Shown here: positions 21,437 through 27,639 of the stretch, in pieces
Layout of the letters: each line of letters opens with the position of its first letter
Position numbering within the stretch: the stretch's first letter is position 1
Source of the DNA: a virus
Length of the DNA stretch: 27,639 nucleotides
Virus record (IMG/VR): IMGVR_UViG_3300023174_000540
Location: 1-27,639 of that record
Strand: one strand, 5' to 3'
Notes under the pieces: model-generated
What the model was told of the DNA's origin: nothing
Databases searched by the model: none
Seen by the model: the letters and a program-made list of their open reading frames with translations, nothing else
Program-made: the position numbers and the translations under genes

Positions 21437-23686
21437 TTATGCTGCTAAGATATTACCTAAAACCTTTATTGAAGTTGTTCCAGTTGTTCCAGATACTGGA
21501 GTTACTGTCATAGTAATATTATTAGAAACTACTGTAAGATCTACGTTAGCAATAGTTACGTTAGAAGAAACTTCTGAATATGAAGTCATCCAAACTGTTG
21601 TACCGTCTGTTGTCCATGTGCTCTTAACAACTTGAGAGTTAACTCCATTTTTAATTTTAACAATGAATTCTCCTCCGTCATATGAGGCTGTTGCACATAT
21701 GCTAGAGAGTGTAGCAGCGGTTACTCCAGTAGTTGAACCACTGGCATTGACAGTTGCTGCATTTGCACCATATGTTACTGTTCCAGTAAATGCTGGGCTA
21801 TTTGAGAATACTACTACACCGCTAGCGCTTCCAGTTTCATCAGTTATTGCTGCTGCTAAGTTAGCACTAGTTGGAGTTGTAAGGAATGTTGCAATTCCTG
21901 TACCCATTTGAGTAACACTGAGTGTTCCGTCTCCACCAGATGTTGTAACAAGACCATTAGTTGTAAGAGAACCAAGTTTCTTATTTGTTAAAGATTGTCC
22001 TGTATTAAGATCTACAAGAGTTATTGCTCCAGTTGCTGGCAATGTTGCAGTTGTAAGAGAAGATCCACCTGCTAATGTTATTCCACCAGATCCAGTTGTA
22101 GTAAATGTACCTGCAGTGCTTACATTTCCACCTAAAGTAATTGTATTTGAACCGTTATTTACTCCAGTTCCACCATATGTAGCTCCAATTAATGAACCTT
22201 GCCAGGTACCTGTTCCAATTGTTCCAAGAGTTGTAATAGATGATTGTCCTACGTATGTAGATGCTATATCAATAGAATCTGCATTTACAAGAATTCTATT
22301 TGCAGTACCTACTGCATCAATTGAATTACCATTTTTTACAAGACCAGCACCTGCACTTGTTGTGGATACTCCTGAGAATTGACTCCAGTTAATAGCAGAT
22401 GTACCAACTGTAGTTACTACTGCAATTTGCACCCAAGACTGGCTACCATTAGTTGGACCCGCTACAATATAAGTTAAATCACCTTGACCTAATTCTGGAA
22501 CCTGATCATTATCTACAGCACGAGTAAATACAAATGATGTTGTGGTTCCAACTGTGCCAACAGATGTTACTGTATAAATACCATTCTGAAGTGCTGTTGC
22601 TTGATCTTTAATAAGAACACGATCTCCAACAACTAATGTTTGGCCGTCAATTGTAATTGCTGTCCAGTTAGAAGATGTAGCAATTGTAAGTGTTGCTCCA
22701 ACTCCCGTTGAATTGTTATTATAAGTTGTTGTTATTGTTCCGCCGACTAGGTTTCCTGCTGTTCCAAGTGCTCCAGTTGTTGCATATGCTACTGCATCAT
22801 GAGCATTTACTCCAGTTGCAACTCCATCAACATATTGCTTTGTTGCTGCGTGTAATGCTAATGTTGGGTCTGCTGCAAGAGTTACAGTTCCAGTAAATGA
22901 TGGGTTATTAAGTGGAGCTCTAGATGTATCAGTTGCGTGAACGTGATCTGCACGAGCAGTTGTAGTAGCTGTTCCAACTGCAGCAACTCCATCCATTACT
23001 GGTGTTGTTGAGCTTAATCCTGTTATGCTATTAAAAGATGTACCTGTTGCTACACCAATATTTGGTGTAGTAAGTGTTGGAGACGTATCAAATACTAATT
23101 TTCCAGAACCAGTTTCATCTGAAATAACGCCTGCTAATTCAGCAGAGGTTGTTGCTGCAAATACTGATAATTTATTTCCTGTATATGCTACTGTTCCGCC
23201 AGTTCCAAACGCTACAGAAGATGCATCAGTTCCCGTAAATGTTAATGTGTTGCTTGCTGTAAAAGTTTTTCCATCAGCAATTGTTAATGTTGATCCTGTA
23301 GCAGGAGCGGTAATTGCAACTTTATTTATAGATGTTGCTGATGCAACACCAAGGACTGGTGTTGTAAGAGTTGGAGATGTTGCAAATACAAGAGAACCAG
23401 ATCCAGTCTCATCTGAAATTACACCAGCTAATTCTGCTGAAGTTGTTGATGCAAATGCGCTAAGCTTATTAGCGGTAAGAGCAATTGTTCCAGTTGCATC
23501 TGGAAATGTAATTGTTTGTGATCCAGTCAGGGTTGCTGGTAGAAGAGTTATACTTCTATTTGATGATCCGCCATTACGACCTGTAATAATTAAAGCATCT
23601 TGTGTAGCTGATCCTATAATTGTAACGCCAGAAGAGCCTTCTACATATGCTCCACTTTTAACTCTAAATTCTCTATTTGTTGCCAT
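21437..23686 (-). CDS. Long repeat-containing tail-fibre protein
   Basis: 749 aa, Ser/Thr/Gly/Ala-rich. The N-terminus (MATNREFRVKSGAYVEGSSG) resembles that of the gene at 21400 and is probably the virion-attachment end. Two near-identical segments, KLSxFAxTTSAELAGVISDE at about residues 74-117 and 171-213, and a weaker third around 610-650 (ANLAAAITDETGSASGVVVF), form a repeated fibre module. Other fibre signatures are HAATKQYVDGVATGVNAHDA near 285, a ~70-residue DGQTLVVGDRVLIKDQATAL segment that is common in phage fibre proteins, and a TYGGTGVNNGSNTITLGGN stretch. An AGGAGA ribosome site overlaps the preceding stop. The protein is very likely a side or long tail fibre; the receptor-binding end is probably the C-terminus. 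Confidence 0.8.
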   Translation of the reverse strand: MATNREFRVKSGAYVEGSSGVTIIGSATQDALIITGRNGGSSNRSITLLPATLTGSQTITFPDATGTIALTANKLSAFASTTSAELAGVISDETGSGSLVFATSPTLTTPVLGVASATSINKVAITAPATGSTLTIADGKTFTASNTLTFTGTDASSVAFGTGGTVAYTGNKLSVFAATTSAELAGVISDETGSGKLVFDTSPTLTTPNIGVATGTSFNSITGLSSTTPVMDGVAAVGTATTTARADHVHATDTSRAPLNNPSFTGTVTLAADPTLALHAATKQYVDGVATGVNAHDAVAYATTGALGTAGNLVGGTITTTYNNNSTGVGATLTIATSSNWTAITIDGQTLVVGDRVLIKDQATALQNGIYTVTSVGTVGTTTSFVFTRAVDNDQVPELGQGDLTYIVAGPTNGSQSWVQIAVVTTVGTSAINWSQFSGVSTTSAGAGLVKNGNSIDAVGTANRILVNADSIDIASTYVGQSSITTLGTIGTGTWQGSLIGATYGGTGVNNGSNTITLGGNVSTAGTFTTTGSGGITLAGGSSLTTATLPATGAITLVDLNTGQSLTNKKLGSLTTNGLVTTSGGDGTLSVTQMGTGIATFLTTPTSANLAAAITDETGSASGVVVFSNSPAFTGTVTYGANAATVNASGSTTGVTAATLSSICATASYDGGEFIVKIKNGVNSQVVKSTWTTDGTTVWMTSYSEVSSNVTIANVDLTVVSNNITMTVTPVSGTTGTTSIKVLGNILAA
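23045..23467 (-). repeat. Internal direct repeats in the 749-aa fibre gene
   Basis: Two copies of a ~43-codon module (residues about 74-117 and 171-213), read as SAELAGVISDETGSG...TSPTLTTP. The copies are about 291 bases apart. They are mostly conserved at protein level, with several silent changes. Confidence 0.65.
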
Positions 23687-23698
23687 TTTCTTATCTCC

Positions 23699-24193
23699 TT
23701 ATGCCCCTATTGCAGTTCTTAAAAATCTTACTGAAATGGGTTTTTTTGTGCCGATTGGTGAAACCTTTAAATAAATTATACCATTAGTTTTGTCCGCAGT
23801 TATGTCTGCTAAAGGGGTATCTGTATATACATCTCCGTATCTACTTAATAATAGATCATTTTGATCAGATGTTAAATTTGCTTCCAAGGAGTGAGTCTCA
23901 CCTGCAAAAGATATTTGAATTGTATATTTAAGAGTTTTCCATACATTTATATCTGCAGTATCAATAGTGGTTAAAGTATCTATTCCAGTAAGATTGCCTT
24001 TAAGCTGATCTGATAATTGTGTTAAAGGAACCCAGTTTCTGCCGCCTTGTGTAGATGAAGTTAATACATAATCTGAGCCAGCAGGAACCCCTAAATCTGG
24101 TTCTGTTTCTGGTAAACTAATATAATTATATCTATCTGGATTTACCTCAGTTGGGGGAGTTTTTTTAACTTTACCTGATTTAAGTTCAGCCAT
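23699..24193 (-). CDS. Virion-associated hypothetical protein
   Basis: 164 aa. A Pro-rich front (MAELKSGKVKKTPPTEVNPD, then YNYISLPETEPDLGVPAGSD) leads to a beta-rich domain (YTIQISFAGETHSLEANLTS; IIYLKVSPIGTKKPISVRFL). The start overlaps the stop of the 110-aa gene at 24186 by eight bases, and CTGGAG is its ribosome site. It lies within the fibre block. I see no firm family match; a structural role on the baseplate or fibre is inferred from position and the beta-rich make-up. Confidence 0.6.
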   Translation of the reverse strand: MAELKSGKVKKTPPTEVNPDRYNYISLPETEPDLGVPAGSDYVLTSSTQGGRNWVPLTQLSDQLKGNLTGIDTLTTIDTADINVWKTLKYTIQISFAGETHSLEANLTSDQNDLLLSRYGDVYTDTPLADITADKTNGIIYLKVSPIGTKKPISVRFLRTAIGA

Positions 24194-24518
24194 TTAAAGT
24201 CTCCAGAATGCTCAATACTACTTTTACTGAGCTATTAGTACTTGCTAAAGCTTTTACTGCACTCCCAGATTCTAAAACAAGCTTTCCCGTAGTAGCAGAA
24301 ACTGCATCATTTGCGGGAATAGAAAAATCTTTTAATAATTCAGTAGTAGTAGATCCTTTAAAATGTGAAAAAGTTATTGTTTTAGTAGAAGCACTTGTAT
24401 TGCTTACTTGAGCCATTAAAATAATAGAAGTGTATCCTGTAGGAGCAGTGTATAGGGTTGTAGAAGTTGTTGTTAATTCTGCTGTAACTGTTTTAAATAT
24501 ATTAAGTGTTTCTGCCAT
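24186..24518 (-). CDS. Small beta-sandwich protein, distant relative of the cassette domain
   Basis: 110 aa: MAETLNIFKTVTAELTTTST, then TLYTAPTGYTSIILMAQVSN and TSASTKTITFSHFKG, then PANDAVSATTGKLVLESGSA. The order of elements (T-x-LY-x-(A/V)P near residue 25, xVSNTSAS-x-TxTF, then a glycine turn) is like the 110-aa type A proteins and the gene at 20717, without the EIS ending and without a propeller. It may be an ancestral, uninserted member of that family. It has an AAAAGGAGA ribosome site. The role is probably structural. Confidence 0.6.
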   Translation of the reverse strand: MAETLNIFKTVTAELTTTSTTLYTAPTGYTSIILMAQVSNTSASTKTITFSHFKGSTTTELLKDFSIPANDAVSATTGKLVLESGSAVKALASTNSSVKVVLSILETLNG

Positions 24519-24530
24519 GATATTCTCCTT

Positions 24531-25871
24531 TTATCCCTCTATTGCCAATATGTATGGGGTCATTACTGCAAATAAACTTTTATCAAAAGTAACTCCTGTA
24601 ATAGTACCAGTTCCTCTATTAATAACCAAATCTGAACCAATTCTAAAATCACCTAACTGATCAGTACTTGTATAATAAACTTGACCCCCTAATTCTTGAA
24701 CAACTTCAGTTGCCTGATTAGGAATTCCACCATTTTGAGGAAGTGAAGTAATAACATTAGTTCCGCTTCCACTATATTCAAAAGTATGTCCTGCAGCTGT
24801 AATTCTACTTGGTTGATAAAATCTTGCAGTTGTTCCTGATGATACTGAAGTTTTTAATCTTTCAACTAATGTAATAGTAGAGCTGCCACTAGAAATTGGA
24901 GTAACTCCTTTTACTGTGTAGTAGTTTGCTCCATTATCAAAAGTTACAGTATTATTAACAAAAGGTGTTTGAGATAATCCAGATAAAGTAACTACATTTT
25001 CGGTAGTATTTATTTGTGGCGAAACTCCCGAATATAATTGTGGGCTTACTCCTGTTGCTTTTAATCCAAAATTACCAAAACTAGAATCAGAGCCAATTAG
25101 AGAACAAAATCCTCCACTTTCACAAAGTATTCCAACATCACAGCAAATTGTATATATGCTAATAAGCTGAGCATAACCTTGATTTAAAATATGAATACCT
25201 TTTCCGCCTTGATTGAATTGAGTATACTGAGCGGCAAGCATTGATTTACCGCCGCCGACTACAGATCCATCAACTCTCATTCCCGTACCAGTGGTAGTAC
25301 TTGAAGAACAATTATTTACATAAGGACTTGAAACAATATTTCCAGCGGAGCCATCTGGGTTAAATGCAATTGCTGCTGATGGTGATAAATGTCCTTTAAA
25401 TGAAAGTCCTGAAATGTAATTTCCATTGTTAACATAAAAAATATCTTGTGTAGCATTATTTGGTCTAACGGCAGTTGTTCTAAAGTTGTCTCCTATTAAA
25501 GAAACATTTGTTGGAACTGTAACTGGATTATTTTCATAATATGTTCCGCTTTTTACATAAACTGTTGTGCCAGCAGTTGCAACTTGTAAAGCTGCTTTAA
25601 TTGTTAATTTTGCTTTACCTAAACTTGTTCCGTTATTTGCATCGCTGCCGCTTTTAGAAACATATAAAACATTTAATACAGAATCATTAGATGAACCAGA
25701 ACTAATCCAACTAGTTCCATTCCAAAAATAAAGGGATTTATCGCTACTTGAGCTGTTATAATAAACTTGGCCTTCTACTGGAAAAGCAGGAGCAGAAGAT
25801 AAATTTTGAATTCTTGCATTTAACAATTGATTTTGATTTAAATCTAAATTAATTACAAATGTTTTTTTCAT
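24531..25871 (-). CDS. Right-handed beta-helix tail-fibre/tailspike-like protein
   Basis: 446 aa. An N-terminal part (MKKTFVINLDLNQNQLLNAR; FPVEGQVYYNSSSSDKSLYF) carries a common fibre module. VLYVSKSGSDANNGTSLGKA at about 68-87 followed by TIKAALQVATAGTTVYVKSG is the classic entry to right-handed parallel beta-helix (pectate-lyase-like, DUF1565) domains. The helix runs through about residue 290 and includes Cys-rich turns (SIYTICCDVGILCESGGFCS). The C-terminal section (RITAAGHTFEYSGSGTNVIT and QLGDFRIGSDLVINRGTGTI) is well known to me from T4-like cyanophage proteins. Such helices bind or cleave surface polysaccharide; no catalytic residues can be assigned here. AGGAGA is its ribosome site. 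Confidence 0.8.
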   Translation of the reverse strand: MKKTFVINLDLNQNQLLNARIQNLSSAPAFPVEGQVYYNSSSSDKSLYFWNGTSWISSGSSNDSVLNVLYVSKSGSDANNGTSLGKAKLTIKAALQVATAGTTVYVKSGTYYENNPVTVPTNVSLIGDNFRTTAVRPNNATQDIFYVNNGNYISGLSFKGHLSPSAAIAFNPDGSAGNIVSSPYVNNCSSSTTTGTGMRVDGSVVGGGKSMLAAQYTQFNQGGKGIHILNQGYAQLISIYTICCDVGILCESGGFCSLIGSDSSFGNFGLKATGVSPQLYSGVSPQINTTENVVTLSGLSQTPFVNNTVTFDNGANYYTVKGVTPISSGSSTITLVERLKTSVSSGTTARFYQPSRITAAGHTFEYSGSGTNVITSLPQNGGIPNQATEVVQELGGQVYYTSTDQLGDFRIGSDLVINRGTGTITGVTFDKSLFAVMTPYILAIEG

Positions 25872-25879
25872 TTTATCTC

Positions 25880-26323
25880 CTATGACAGATAGGCTATTCC
25901 AGCAAAAGGCTGAGCCATCTCAATTGTTAGTTTTTTATTAGTGTTATAGGCTATTCCGACTTCTAAAATATCTCCTGCAACTGTTTTTACTGTTACGCCT
26001 GGGTTATATCCTAAATTATGGTTTATAACTAGAGAATACATTCCGTCTACTGGACCTGTTAACTGCAATAATGTCCAAGAATATTCAAAAAATGAAGCAT
26101 TTTGTAAAATGTAACTATAAGCTCCAGCCCAGCTGCCGTCTAAAAGTTTTGGGCCAGTAAGTCTTGTTGTATCTTTATCATAATAAAAATCTCCTTCAAG
26201 ACCAAGGTTATCTGCTGGCGCACCATTGCCATTAATGATTCCTCTTCCCCTTTGTCCTTGAGGACCAGGGGTTTGTACTATGACTTCATTATTTGGAACG
26301 GTTACAATAATTGTTTCTGTCAT
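25880..26323 (-). CDS. Short fibre protein with collagen-like segment
   Basis: 147 aa. The N-terminal strand (MTETIIVTVPNNEVIVQTPG) leads to three Gly-X-Y triplets (GPQGQRGRG), then GAPADNLGLEGDFYYDKDTT, a fibre motif, and a C-terminal beta domain (SLVINHNLGYNPGVTVKTVA; EVGIAYNTNKKLTIEMAQPF). Collagen-like triplets and the NHNLGYNPGVTV motif are common in phage fibre tips. It is coupled to the upstream gene by a TAATG overlap. The role is probably a short fibre or an adaptor in the baseplate. Confidence 0.72.
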   Translation of the reverse strand: MTETIIVTVPNNEVIVQTPGPQGQRGRGIINGNGAPADNLGLEGDFYYDKDTTRLTGPKLLDGSWAGAYSYILQNASFFEYSWTLLQLTGPVDGMYSLVINHNLGYNPGVTVKTVAGDILEVGIAYNTNKKLTIEMAQPFAGIAYLS

Positions 26324-26670
26324 TATAATGTTACCGATCTACTAAGTGTTAAAAATCCTTCTATCAATTTAATTTTGTTTGCATTTGAATCTGTTAACAT
26401 AATGTCATAAGATGATTTTGGATAGAACAGCTTATTAGTTTGTGTAGGAGTCATTTTAATTGTTAATTTACCAAGGGTAGGTGATATTACAATTCCACCT
26501 GATGGAGACGTTAGACTAAATGCTAATTTGGTTCCGCCTTTTGTATCACGCACTTGCATTTTTGCTGATGAGCCTGTTAAGTCAATGGGCAATCCATTAT
26601 TGTCTTTATATTCAACAATAAATGTAAAAGTGGCATTTTGATCCACTTCGAAATTCTTTTGTCCTGCCAT
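26323..26670 (-). CDS. BppU-like baseplate/fibre adaptor domain protein
   Basis: 115 aa, the first gene of the fibre block. FTFIVEYKDNNGLPIDLTGS followed by SAKMQVRDTKGG and a SYDIMLTDSNANKIKLIEGF end resembles the N-terminal Ig-like domain of the lactococcal-phage baseplate upper protein (BppU) and related phage proteins, which tether receptor-binding proteins to the baseplate. The similarity is by motif memory and needs a profile search. AGGAG serves as ribosome site. A long hairpin (26689-26728) separates it from the holin-like gene. Confidence 0.65.
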   Translation of the reverse strand: MAGQKNFEVDQNATFTFIVEYKDNNGLPIDLTGSSAKMQVRDTKGGTKLAFSLTSPSGGIVISPTLGKLTIKMTPTQTNKLFYPKSSYDIMLTDSNANKIKLIEGFLTLSRSVTL

Positions 26671-26688
26671 TTGCTAGTACTCCTAAAT

Positions 26689-26728
26689 AGGAAAACTCCT
26701 ATGCTTATTTTAGCACAGGAGTTATCCT
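26689..26728 (-). terminator. Long inverted repeat between the holin-like gene and fibre block
   Basis: Two 19-base arms (AGGATAACTCCTGTGCTAA and AGGAAAACTCCTATGCTTA in complement) pair at 16 of 19 positions, plus a G-U, around a T-rich loop. No U-run follows directly. It may be an intrinsic terminator with weak U content, a bidirectional barrier or an RNA-processing site. It precedes the fibre block. Confidence 0.55.
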
Positions 26729-26744
26729 AACTGTAATTATTAAA

Positions 26745-26981
26745 TTACTTGTTAGTAAATCCAAATTCTTTATTACTTGGACTTAAAGCCTTCAAAATTA
26801 CTGGTGCTACTGCTGCGAATCCACCCATTAGAAGGTCCTTTGGACTTGTATTTCCAGTCATGTACAAAGCAATTGCTGCTGAAAGAAATGCACGAGCATA
26901 TGTTCCAAGCGCTGCTAAGATTTGTTCTGTCATTGTTACCGTTCCATCCTTGTTTAAATCGGCTTTATCAATTTTAGCCAT
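26745..26981 (-). CDS. Holin-like membrane protein with EF-hand motif
   Basis: 78 aa. Residues 8-19 (DLNKDGTVTMTE) fit the 12-residue EF-hand calcium loop at all key positions: D8, N10, D12, G13, V15, T16 and E19. Two hydrophobic segments follow (about 25-43, AALGTYARAFLSAAIALYMT, and about 50-66, LLMGGFAAVAPVILKAL), then a short charged tail. Size and topology suit a holin that forms the lysis lesion in the inner membrane, but a general membrane role is possible. The ribosome site GAGGAG comes just after a small hairpin. No endolysin is adjacent; the neighbours are the reductase and fibre block. Confidence 0.65.
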   Translation of the reverse strand: MAKIDKADLNKDGTVTMTEQILAALGTYARAFLSAAIALYMTGNTSPKDLLMGGFAAVAPVILKALSPSNKEFGFTNK

Positions 26982-26996
26982 TTTGTCATCTCCTCG

Positions 26997-27033
26997 TGGG
27001 CGGGATGCCCATGAATTTTCGGTGTTAACCGAA
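26997..27033 (-). other. Two small hairpins in the leader of the holin-like gene
   Basis: TGGGC-loop-GCCCA (26997-27011, five base pairs) and TTCGGT-loop-ACCGAA (27018-27033, six base pairs) lie in the 68-base gap after the reductase stop. The first ends two bases before the GAGGAG ribosome site of the holin-like gene; it could affect access to that site. The second may end the reductase transcript, although no U-tract follows. Confidence 0.4.
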
Positions 27034-27049
27034 TACTATAATTCTACCA

Positions 27050-27639
27050 TTAAGAAGAAATATCTACAAGCTCACAATTTCCATCTGAGCTACAGGCAAG
27101 CGTAGCATTTGTAGAAGTTCCATCTTCTGTCTCATAGAATGATAAATCTTCCCAGCGAATGTTTTCTGGCATCTTAGAAACTAATTCATCATACTCTTCT
27201 TTTGTAACTTCTTGATATGGCGCTTGCTTATATGAGTGATCTGAATGAGGAAGGAATGAAATACCAGAGACCTCATCAAAATGCTTGTATACCCAAGATC
27301 CTACTTCCATCCATTCGTCTTCCTTTACAGAAACTGTAATTGAAGGCTTGTGCTCACACCATGCACGTTGATAAACTAACCAAATGTTTAGGTGCTCAAT
27401 AGCAGTTAAATCATTTCTAACAATTGCACCTTCTGGTGCCTTTACAGGAAATGAAAATACGTATGTATCTGCTGGCTTCATTACATCATCTTCTACAGGA
27501 ATGCCGACTTCTTTAAGAAAGGTAGAAATTGGATCTCCTTTTGAACCACGAACTGTACGAATGTAATATGGAGAATGCCAAGCATGCATTCCTGAAGATA
27601 CCCCGACCAATTGGGACACTGTTCCTGATGGCTTTACAC
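27050..27639 (-). CDS. Adenosylcobalamin-dependent (class II) ribonucleotide reductase, C-terminal part
   Basis: About 195 C-terminal residues are visible; the reading frame is open to the right edge, so the start lies outside. KPSGTVSQLVGVSSGMHAWH, then SPYYIRTVRGSKGDP, matches the monomeric class II ribonucleoside-triphosphate reductases (RTPR/NrdJ type): PSGT lies in the substrate phosphate loop, and YYIRxVR is a conserved strand. NTP-to-dNTP reduction supplies building blocks for phage DNA. The C-terminus ACSSDGNCELVDISS holds a Cys-x5-Cys pair, which is probably the redox shuttle that regenerates the active-site thiols; E. coli NrdA has CX4C in the same place. A GTG at 27617-27619 is internal and is not the start. 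This enzyme needs B12 from the host or environment. It is the only metabolic gene in the window. Confidence 0.85.
   Translation of the reverse strand, partial: VKPSGTVSQLVGVSSGMHAWHSPYYIRTVRGSKGDPISTFLKEVGIPVEDDVMKPADTYVFSFPVKAPEGAIVRNDLTAIEHLNIWLVYQRAWCEHKPSITVSVKEDEWMEVGSWVYKHFDEVSGISFLPHSDHSYKQAPYQEVTKEEYDELVSKMPENIRWEDLSFYETEDGTSTNATLACSSDGNCELVDISS

Noticed and set aside
10855-23335. T4-type late promoter boxes (TATAAATA) at about 10860 and 23326.
   Set aside because: Both lie deep inside coding sequence in A/T-rich DNA and are not placed before genes.
23025-23774. Plus-strand frame of 249 codons opposite the long fibre gene.
   Set aside because: It overlaps a strongly supported minus-strand fibre gene and crosses its upstream neighbour's boundary; the composition is that of a reversed Ser/Thr/Gly-rich gene.
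27018-27045. Promoter between the reductase and holin-like genes (TATAGT box).
   Set aside because: A -10-like TATAGT is present, but no -35 at 16-18 bases could be found, so it is not listed.

Overview
The window is a block of an AT-rich tailed-phage genome (Caudoviricetes), probably from an aquatic metagenome. It carries phage hallmark genes: a portal, a prohead protease joined to a scaffold-like tail, a holin-like protein and a very large set of tail-fibre/adhesin proteins. Every supported gene lies on the minus strand, so genes run from the right edge to the left edge. The host cannot be read from the sequence. A class II (B12-dependent) ribonucleotide reductase and several genes that look leaderless would fit an actinobacterial host, but that is inference.

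Layout in transcription order (right to left). (1) 27639-27050: C-terminal part of an adenosylcobalamin-dependent ribonucleotide reductase, cut by the window edge. (2) 26981-26745: small holin-like membrane protein with an EF-hand loop, bracketed by hairpins. (3) 26670-18919: baseplate/fibre proteins, including a BppU-like adaptor, a short collagen-like protein, a right-handed beta-helix protein, a 749-aa repeat fibre, short beta-sandwich proteins and a propeller protein. Several resemble virion proteins of T4-like aquatic phages. (4) 18915-14934: a 1192-aa virion protein and a small protein with 6-residue repeats. (5) 14906-9428: the most unusual part, six tandem paralogous genes in strict B-A-B-A-B-A order. 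Each is built on a ~110-aa beta domain. Four of them carry exactly seven ~40-aa Asp-box-like repeats (a predicted seven-bladed propeller) inserted at the same point in the domain. The other two A copies are the 'empty' form. (6) 9428-7968: a glycine-rich adhesin and two small proteins. (7) 7889-5661: glycosyltransferase, FkbM methyltransferase, glycosyltransferase, behind their own promoter. (8) 5609-3004: a small protein, a short fibre protein and a LamG-domain adhesin. (9) 2941-1: a small protein, the portal, and the prohead protease whose C-terminal tail has its own in-frame start with a perfect Shine-Dalgarno.

The genes thus join a head-morphogenesis module (left) to a ~23-kb adhesin cluster (centre and right). 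Many fibre cassettes are coupled by TAATG stop/start overlaps in which the last codons (…GAG ATH TCN TAA) also supply the GGAG ribosome-binding site of the next gene. I infer that the cluster is organised for duplication, domain swapping and variation of host-recognition proteins, and that the glycosyltransferase/methyltransferase genes may decorate a virion or host surface. Terminase, major capsid, tail tube and tape-measure genes are not in the window. No tRNA, CRISPR, insertion sequence or reverse transcriptase was seen.
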